Source: an uncultured Muribaculaceae bacterium
Lineage (GTDB): Bacteria; Bacteroidota; Bacteroidia; Bacteroidales; Muribaculaceae
Direction: 5' to 3'
Length of the DNA: 24,613 nucleotides
Assembly (NCBI GenBank): GCA_910579605.1
Contig: CAJTUG010000023.1
Span: 1-24,613, forward strand
In this document: piece by piece, positions 23,630-24,613 of the stretch
Numbering within the stretch: the first letter of the stretch is position 1
How the letters are laid out: each line of letters starts with the position of its first letter
Made by a program: the position numbers and the translations under genes
Notes under the pieces: generated by a model
What the model was told of the DNA's origin: nothing
Seen by the model: the letters and a program-made list of their open reading frames with translations, nothing else
The model's database searches: none

Positions 23630-24160
23630 ATGAATATTAATCCGCTCAAATATACCTCGGCACAGGAAAAGACCTACGGCATAGCCGGAATGGCAATAAC
23701 TCTTGTAGCTACGGATTCTCATGAATTACTCCGGGAAATACGACTTGACAATCCTGCCGGAAACAACATGATAATGAGCCACGATTTCGGCCTTACCGGT
23801 AATCCGCGCATGTCGGCCAAAATTCTGTGGAACCAATCGCTGTCGGATTTAAAAACGTCTGTGGCCATGGCTTTAGGAAATATAGTATGCCGCCGTTATG
23901 TTCTGTCGCGCACACGAGTTTCCGACGAAGATTTGTCTGAGCTTCACCGCCTGGTGCGAGAGGAGGCTTTATCAAGCTGCAGCCTTGACAACGATGAAGC
24001 CGATCGTCTTTTCAACTCATGCTATAATTATTCTCAACGTCTATTTGGCCACCAAGGCGTTCAGAATGCTACTCACAGCTTCTGCCGCCAACTGGAGGAA
24101 CGGCGTACCCTATCGCAGGGCGAGGTTCTTGAAATTCTTGCCCGTTTAGGGTTGCACTAA
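23630..24160 (+). CDS. Hypothetical protein, probably Bacteroidales-specific
   Basis: 176 aa with no signal peptide or membrane segment. The N-terminal half mixes beta-like and polar stretches (GIAGMAITLVATDSHELLREI, then NMIMSHDFGLTGNPRMSAKI). The C-terminal half is mostly helical and rich in charged residues (LSELHRLVREEALSSCSLDNDEADRL). I recognise no family or catalytic motif. It is 24 nt after the PorZ-like gene and is the last gene before a strong terminator, so it belongs to the same transcript. Codon use and composition match its neighbours, so it is a resident gene. Confidence 0.75.
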   Translation: MNINPLKYTSAQEKTYGIAGMAITLVATDSHELLREIRLDNPAGNNMIMSHDFGLTGNPRMSAKILWNQSLSDLKTSVAMALGNIVCRRYVLSRTRVSDEDLSELHRLVREEALSSCSLDNDEADRLFNSCYNYSQRLFGHQGVQNATHSFCRQLEERRTLSQGEVLEILARLGLH

Positions 24161-24187
24161 GTGTTTTTATTACCGAAAAAACTTTCA

Positions 24188-24224
24188 CGAGGTTTTGCAA
24201 TTTTGATGCAAAACCTCGTTTTTT
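24188..24224 (+). terminator. Strong intrinsic terminator
   Basis: CGAGGTTTTGCA (24188-24199) and TGCAAAACCTCG (24207-24218) form a perfect 12-bp stem with a 7-nt loop, followed by six T. It closes the nadA-to-hypothetical run. Confidence 0.92.
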
Positions 24225-24233
24225 ATATAATTA

Positions 24234-24265
24234 TTTGTTTGAACGAATTAGAATAATTATCTTTA
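24234..24265 (+). promoter_or_regulatory. Promoter of the last, truncated gene
   Basis: TTTG at 24234-24237, a 20-nt spacer, then TATCTTTA at 24258-24265 (one mismatch to TAnnTTTG). The start would be near 24272, about 27 nt before the ATG at 24299. Confidence 0.6.
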
Positions 24266-24298
24266 CGCCATCAAGAAACATACCTTAATGATTTAAGA

Positions 24299-24613
24299 AT
24301 GAAAAAGTTTGTCTTAGTAGCTTTGATGCTGTTTATTTATTTGGCAGGAATGGCTCAGTCGTTCGAGCCAAAATGGGTTGGAGAAGTAGTTGTGTTGCAA
24401 TGTGAGAACGACACCGTATCTATACCTACAGAGAAGGCTAATGTCCAGATCAAGATCTCGAAATCGGCAGGTCTTTTACTCGTAGGGATAGGCAACGTGC
24501 GCCAAAAAGTTTCAATAAAGGGGCCCAAGTCTACCACTCAACTTAAATATGGCAATCCAATCCACCTTGTTGTGAAATGCAAAGACAACGAAAGCGATCC
24601 TTCGAGTTTTATT
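24299..24613 (+). CDS. Secreted protein of unknown function, N-terminal part (cut by window edge)
   Basis: ATG at 24299 opens a frame that stays open for all 105 codons to the window end. A signal peptide is clear: two Lys, a hydrophobic stretch (FVLVALMLFIYLAG) and a likely cut after MAQ (about residue 20). The exported part begins SFEPKWVGEVVVLQCENDTV and looks beta-rich with alternating polar and hydrophobic residues. No family is recognised from this portion. It has its own promoter and follows a terminator, so it starts a new transcription unit. Confidence 0.8.
   Translation, partial: MKKFVLVALMLFIYLAGMAQSFEPKWVGEVVVLQCENDTVSIPTEKANVQIKISKSAGLLLVGIGNVRQKVSIKGPKSTTQLKYGNPIHLVVKCKDNESDPSSFI

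Noticed and set aside
1..24613. CRISPR array, tRNA or rRNA genes
   Set aside because: No regularly spaced repeats and no tRNA-like cloverleaf or rRNA sequence were noticed on reading; this was by eye, not by a scan program.

Overview
The window reads as a chromosomal segment of a Bacteroidales bacterium, most likely a gut member near Muribaculaceae, Bacteroides or Prevotella. The genus is not fixed by anything seen here. The evidence is the gene content: a fused FTCD with a long (671 aa) urocanase, a receiver-less sigma-54 activator followed by lptE, a TPR-like gene and secG, and a PorZ-like secreted propeller protein. Promoters of the Bacteroidetes primary-sigma type (TTTG, 19-20 nt, TAnnTTTG) sit before several genes, and no clear Shine-Dalgarno sites are visible.

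Layout. 1-3968 (minus): histidine-utilisation operon ftcD-hutU-hutH, with hutH cut by the window edge. 4018-8299 (plus): sigma-54 activator, lptE, TPR-like protein, secG and a U32-family protein, ending at a two-sided terminator shared with the next block. 8350-9741 (minus): an S24-type repressor with its own promoter and palindrome, overlapping rnhB. 9842-13145 (plus): an AT-rich accessory island. 13224-16542 (minus): DEAD-box helicase, sugar-epimerase-like SDR, 85-aa membrane protein and O-methyltransferase, joined by 17-nt or ATGA overlaps. 16657-24160 (plus): nadA, leuS, rdgB, PorZ-like protein and a hypothetical protein, then a strong terminator. 24234-24613: a new promoter and a truncated secreted-protein gene.

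The island is the unusual part. A good promoter at 9842-9872 starts a leader of about 420 nt that holds a 14-codon ORF and a densely folded region (about 9967-10276). That region has a 15-bp stem whose loop is perfectly complementary over 9 nt to a segment 125 nt upstream (pseudoknot), a GCGA-capped hairpin, and competing pairings around a 9-bp repeat. It is followed by a radical SAM/SPASM peptide maturase, a 31-codon ORF that could be its precursor peptide, two strong inverted repeats (one carrying a 47-bp IS3-like relic), and a second, different radical SAM/SPASM enzyme. I infer a compact ribosomally made, radical-SAM-modified peptide (RiPP) locus with RNA-based control. No transporter or protease gene is in the island.

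The rest is core metabolism: histidine breakdown to glutamate with transfer of the formimino carbon to folate, envelope assembly (LptE, SecG), DNA/RNA maintenance (RNase HII, helicase, RdgB), NAD synthesis and leucine charging of tRNA.
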